Shown here piece by piece: positions 60,687 to 64,000 of a DNA stretch of 64,000 nucleotides. Every line of letters begins with the position of its first letter. Within the stretch, counting starts at the first letter, position 1. The DNA is from Parapedobacter lycopersici (GTDB lineage Bacteria > Bacteroidota > Bacteroidia > Sphingobacteriales > Sphingobacteriaceae), in the NCBI RefSeq assembly GCF_024643285.1, contig NZ_JAMSLW010000003.1, positions 248,001-312,000 of the forward strand, in the 5' to 3' direction. Under the pieces are notes generated by a model, which was not told the DNA's origin, searched no databases, and saw only the letters and a list, made by a program, of their open reading frames with translations. The position numbers and the translations under genes were made by a program.

Positions 60687-60828
60687 AGTATCCCTTTTTC
60701 CCTGCACTCACCTGGATTGCAGCAATCGCAAGAACCGAATAATATCAACATGTTGTTGAGGATTTGGAACGATTGATTACATTAGTGCATAAGTACTAAA
60801 TAACTTGGTTAACTAGAAGGACACCATC

Positions 60829-61296
60829 ATGAAAAAAGGCATTTTGATCATCGCGTTGGCAGTTGCGGCGGCAGCCTGCAATAATGCCAATACAGCGGGA
60901 ACCGACACACAGTCCACTGTGGCTGTGGAGGCAACACAGGAAACCGGAGAAAATGAACTGTTCGGAAAGGAATGGAAGCTGATTGCATTAAATGGCCAGG
61001 CCATTACGCTTGACACCACTTTTAACAAAGAGCCGCTTCTTGTTTTTGATAAGGAGAAAGGCAGCATAAACGGGAATGGTGGCTGCAATAATTTTATGGC
61101 AAGCTTCAAGTTAACGGACACGGGGGGCATGGAGATATCCCAGGGAGGAGCCACCCTGATGGCCTGTCCCAATCTGGAATTGGAGGGACAATTCTTTGAA
61201 GGCTTAAAACAAGTGACAAATTACCGTATTGCCGGTGATACGCTGTTCCTCGATAATGAAAAAAAGGAGGCAATTGCTACATTAGCGATAAAATAA
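60829..61296 (+). CDS. META-domain lipoprotein (HslJ-like)
   Basis: A 155-aa lipoprotein (lipobox AAAAC, Cys at about 17). The META domain covers about 45-150: LFGKEWKLIALNGQAITL, NGNGGCNNFMASFKLTD, GATLMACPNLELEGQFFEGLKQVTNYRIAGDTLFL. The NGxGGCN and MACP motifs are diagnostic. Related HslJ-type proteins are envelope stress proteins. It is monocistronic. Confidence 0.9.
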   Translation: MKKGILIIALAVAAAACNNANTAGTDTQSTVAVEATQETGENELFGKEWKLIALNGQAITLDTTFNKEPLLVFDKEKGSINGNGGCNNFMASFKLTDTGGMEISQGGATLMACPNLELEGQFFEGLKQVTNYRIAGDTLFLDNEKKEAIATLAIK

Positions 61297-61514
61297 CAGC
61301 GCTGCCGCTGCACACCATTATATGCCGCATGCGGTTAGGGTTACCCGCATAGGTTGTATTCCTCGTATAAATACCTTTTTCATACGGGCAGCAACGCAAT
61401 TCATTGTTTTGTAATGTGTTGCTGTTGATGCATGTATTTCAGGTTGTGTACCGCCTTTGTTGCGGCAGGAGTAAAGTTTTCGTTCAAAATATCAGCTAGT
61501 TATGTGTTTTATGT

Positions 61515-61541
61515 GCTATTTTATTTGCTAATTAAAATAGC
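61515..61541 (+). promoter_or_regulatory. Inverted repeat upstream of the polymerase cassette (possible operator)
   Basis: GCTATTTTA (61515-61523) and TAAAATAGC (61533-61541) form a perfect 9-bp inverted repeat with a 9-bp spacer TTTGCTAAT. A related sequence ATTTGCTAAAATAATTAG follows at 61557-61574, 15 bp before the start codon. There is no T run, so an operator (for example for a LexA-like repressor) is more likely than a terminator. Confidence 0.45.
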
Positions 61542-61589
61542 GTTTCCGATTATTGTATTTGCTAAAATAATTAGTTTATTGCAATCGAT

Positions 61590-62756
61590 ATGGAAAGGCA
61601 CGTGGTTCATTGCGATCTTGATTCGTTTTTCGTGTCGGTGGAGCGGTTGCAGCATCCGGCACTGGCCGGTAAGCCGGTGCTGATTGGTGGGAGCAGTGAC
61701 AGGGGCGTGGTAGCATCCTGTTCGTATGAAGCCCGGCGTTTTGGGGTGCACAGCGCCATGCCTATGAAACTGGCGCTCCGGCTATGCCCCGAGGCAGTGG
61801 TGGTGCGGGGCGATCACGACCGGTACAGCCGATATTCCGGTACGGTTACCGAAATCATTGAAGAATGCACACCCGTGGTAGAAAAGGCGAGCATCGACGA
61901 GCATTACCTCGACCTCACCGGCATGGACCGGTACTTCGGCTGCTGGAAATGGGCGCAGGAACTCAGGCAGCGCATCATGAAGGAAACAAAGCTACCCATC
62001 AGCTTCGGACTGTCTGTCAACAAAACCGTCAGCAAGATCGCCACCGGCGAGGCCAAGCCCTGTGGCGAGCATCATGTTGCAGGTGGTACGGAGAAGCCTT
62101 TCCTCGCCCCACTGTCCATCCGCAAGATTCCTATGGTGGGCGAGAAGTCGTACGTACTGCTGCGTAATATGGGCATCCACCGTATCCGCACGCTGCAGGA
62201 GATGGAGGTTTTCACGATGCGGCGGGTATTGGGCGAAAATGGGGTAACCATCTGGCGTAAGGCCAACGGGCTGGACGACAGTCCCGTGGTCCCGTTCCGT
62301 GAGCAGAAATCGATGAGTAAGGAAACCACTTTCCATCAGGATACCATCGACATTACCCTGCTGCGCCGTACGTTGGTCGGCATGGTAGATGCATTGGCAT
62401 TCGATCTCCGGCGCGATGCCAAGCTCACGGGCTGTGTTACGCTGAAAATCCGCTATTCCAATTTTGATACACATACGCAGCAGCTACGCGTCCCGTATAC
62501 CAACTCGGACCGGACACTCACCGACACCGTGATGGAGCTGTTCAAGAAGCTGTACAGCCGCCGGATGCTTATCCGGCTCGTCGGCGTCAAGTTCTCGCAC
62601 CTTATCCATGGCGCCTATCAGGTAGATTTGTTTAATGACAGCGAGGAGGAAGTGAACCTCATGCAGGCCATGGATCGTATCCGCACACGTTTCGGCGCGC
62701 AATACATCATGAAAGGGATCTGCCTGCCGGAGGAGGGGGGTATCCATGCTACTTAA
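61590..62756 (+). CDS. Y-family translesion DNA polymerase (DinB/UmuC type)
   Basis: A 388-aa lesion-bypass polymerase. Catalytic residues are in place: D9 (VVHCDLDSFFVS), and D103-E104 in SIDEHYLD, which differs from the common SIDEAYLD by His at 105. The palm and fingers (GGSSDRGVVASCSYEARRFGVHSAMP; RGDHDRYSRYS) are followed by an HhH region (KIPMVGEKSYVLLRNMGI) and a little-finger domain (EQKSMSKETTF to HLIHGAYQVDLF). Its end overlaps the next gene, a DnaE-type polymerase, by 11 bp. The pair resembles mutagenic (ImuB/DnaE2-like) cassettes, although this protein is a full Y-family enzyme rather than an inactive ImuB. SOS control is inferred. Confidence 0.93.
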   Translation: MERHVVHCDLDSFFVSVERLQHPALAGKPVLIGGSSDRGVVASCSYEARRFGVHSAMPMKLALRLCPEAVVVRGDHDRYSRYSGTVTEIIEECTPVVEKASIDEHYLDLTGMDRYFGCWKWAQELRQRIMKETKLPISFGLSVNKTVSKIATGEAKPCGEHHVAGGTEKPFLAPLSIRKIPMVGEKSYVLLRNMGIHRIRTLQEMEVFTMRRVLGENGVTIWRKANGLDDSPVVPFREQKSMSKETTFHQDTIDITLLRRTLVGMVDALAFDLRRDAKLTGCVTLKIRYSNFDTHTQQLRVPYTNSDRTLTDTVMELFKKLYSRRMLIRLVGVKFSHLIHGAYQVDLFNDSEEEVNLMQAMDRIRTRFGAQYIMKGICLPEEGGIHAT

Positions 62757-64000
62757 CGTGCATAGTTATTTTTCGCTGCGTTACGGCACCCTGTCATTGG
62801 AGGATTTACTACGCGGTATGCAGCAACACGGTTATGATACGGCCGTGCTCACCGATATCAACAACAGTACCGGTTCGCTGGATTTCCTGCAGAAGGGACG
62901 CAAGGAAGGCCTGAATATCCTCGGTGGAATGGAATACCGTAACGGTGATGCCCTGCTGTATATCGGTATTGCGCAGAACAGTGATGGCTTCAGGGAACTC
63001 AATGAACTACGTACGCAGTATAACCGAGCCAATCGCGACCTGCCTGCACGGGCACCGGAGTTCGATAACGTGTACGTTGTTTATCCCTACGGTACGGTCA
63101 ACCCGCGGCAGCTGCGTGACAACGAATACATTGGCGTCCGCCCGGCGGAGCTTACCCGCATCCGCGTGGAACCTGTGGCCCATCAGCAACGGTACGTTAT
63201 GCTGGCCCCCGTCACCTTTGACCCGCAGGAGTACAAGCTCCATAGGCAACTTAGGGCGATCGATCACAACCTGCTGTTCTCCCAGGTGGAACCGCAGATG
63301 CTGGCTGCGGAAAATGAGGTGTTGATACCCAGGACCGAGCTCCTGGCGCTATACCGCGATTTCCCGCAGCTTATCGATAATACCCGCAGGTTACTCGGCA
63401 ACTGCTGCTTCGATTTCGATTTCAAGGTGATAAAAAACAAGCAGGTATTTACGGACAGCCACTATGGCGACAAACAGCGTCTGTATCAGCATACGGCCGA
63501 CGGATTCGCGCGGCGTTACGGAAAAGAGGACCAGACGGCATGGGTGCGCATTACACATGAACTGGAAATTATCGAGCAGCGGCACTTCGCCAGCTATTTC
63601 CTCATCACCGACGATATCTGCCGTTATGCCCGTGAGCGGAACTTTCACTACGTCGGCCGCGGCAGCGGGGCCAACAGTGCCGTGGCCTATTGCCTGGGTA
63701 TTACCGATGTCGACCCCATTGCGCTGCACCTGCCGTTTGAGCGGTTTTTGAATCCCAAACGGGATTCTCCGCCCGATTTTGATATTGACTTCAGTTGGAA
63801 TGAACGGGATGATATATACCGTTACATTTTCAATAAATACCCCTGCACTGCATTAATGGGTACGATGAGCACATTCCGTAGCCGCAGCATCCTGCGCGAA
63901 CTGGGCAAAGTATACGGCCTGCCTAAAGCAGAGATCGACCGGCTTGTGCACGAACCGGAACACGTACTCAACAAGAATGAGGTTACCGATACAATTCTTT
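62746..64000 (+). CDS. DNA polymerase III alpha-type (DnaE) subunit, partial
   Basis: The reading frame starts at ATG 62746, overlaps the Y-family gene by 11 bp and stays open to the window edge (418 codons seen of about 1000). The N-terminal PHP domain is present (LNVHSYFSLRYGTLSLEDLL; AVLTDINNSTGSLDFL), but its metal site is degenerate: Asn replaces the first His of HxH, and Ile replaces the His of LTDH. Polymerase motifs are intact: GRGSGANSAVAYCLGITDVDPI and P343-D-F-D-I-D-F349, with catalytic Asp at 346 and 348. The N-terminal spacing is shorter than in replicative DnaE. It is probably an error-prone DnaE2-like partner of the preceding Y-family polymerase. Confidence 0.92.
   Translation, partial: MLLNVHSYFSLRYGTLSLEDLLRGMQQHGYDTAVLTDINNSTGSLDFLQKGRKEGLNILGGMEYRNGDALLYIGIAQNSDGFRELNELRTQYNRANRDLPARAPEFDNVYVVYPYGTVNPRQLRDNEYIGVRPAELTRIRVEPVAHQQRYVMLAPVTFDPQEYKLHRQLRAIDHNLLFSQVEPQMLAAENEVLIPRTELLALYRDFPQLIDNTRRLLGNCCFDFDFKVIKNKQVFTDSHYGDKQRLYQHTADGFARRYGKEDQTAWVRITHELEIIEQRHFASYFLITDDICRYARERNFHYVGRGSGANSAVAYCLGITDVDPIALHLPFERFLNPKRDSPPDFDIDFSWNERDDIYRYIFNKYPCTALMGTMSTFRSRSILRELGKVYGLPKAEIDRLVHEPEHVLNKNEVTDTIL

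Noticed and set aside
1-64000. CRISPR array, tRNA, rRNA, transposase or phage genes
   Set aside because: No regularly spaced direct repeats with unique spacers, no cloverleaf or rRNA sequence, and no transposase, integrase or phage protein was recognised.

Overview
The window looks like a chromosomal segment of a Bacteroidota bacterium, most likely family Sphingobacteriaceae (Parapedobacter- or Olivibacter-like; the genus is a guess from GC content near 50 percent and gene content). The evidence is two SusC/SusD pairs, three ECF-sigma/FecR pairs, DUF4374 and PepSY iron genes, and promoters of the Bacteroidota type (TTG-N19/20-TAnnTTTG). There are no rRNA or tRNA genes, no CRISPR array and no recognisable insertion sequence.

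Layout. 1-8243: an iron/siderophore uptake operon on the minus strand (TonB receptor, DUF4374 lipoprotein, two small membrane proteins, PepSY ferric-reductase-like protein), followed in the same direction by an ECF sigma factor and FecR. 8390-11186: an AhpD-like protein, a DGPF/YCII protein with an ECF42-type sigma factor, and a small Ada-zinc/DUF4180 pair. 11378-23475: a FecR, ECF sigma, SusC (with STN domain), SusD operon that continues into a mutarotase-like protein, a PQQ/cytochrome c sugar dehydrogenase lipoprotein and a Tat-exported mannonate-dehydratase-like enzyme. It ends at a clear terminator and reads as a periplasmic sugar-oxidation system. The same 28-bp promoter-like dyad precedes its fecR and its susC. 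23566-25673: an outer-membrane barrel, a lipoprotein and a GH16 glucanase. 25701-30529: a TetR-controlled TolC/HlyD/DHA2 drug efflux operon. 30808-38194: a second sigma/FecR/SusC/SusD locus ending in a secreted endonuclease/phosphatase-like enzyme; its SusC has no STN domain.

38260-45965: a lone Gre-domain protein, rhomboid protease, small acetyltransferase, a run of poorly known membrane or lipoprotein genes on the minus strand, a TPR/HTH sensor-regulator and a YejK-like nucleoid protein. 46230-50094: two tandem paralogous lipoproteins with glycine-rich hydrophobic tails, a perfect 19-bp hairpin, a divergent sigma-like gene, a VOC protein and a ZIP metal transporter. 50113-57062: OmpA lipoprotein, DUF4412 protein, ECF sigma with a DoxX-like partner, a two-gene ABC transporter and an OM barrel. 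57369-59782: a GMC oxidoreductase and a DUF2200 gene, separated by a striking symmetrical array of 11-bp-phased TTCGR repeats. 59943-64000: a BNR-like lipoprotein, a META-domain lipoprotein, and a Y-family polymerase overlapping a DnaE-type polymerase that runs off the right edge, a likely mutagenic repair cassette.

The strongest candidates for something undescribed are the dyad-symmetric 11-bp repeat array (59151-59364), the tandem glycine-tail lipoproteins with the neighbouring sigma-like gene (46230-48910), and the regulated SusCD/PQQ/Tat-dehydratase operon with its duplicated promoter motif.
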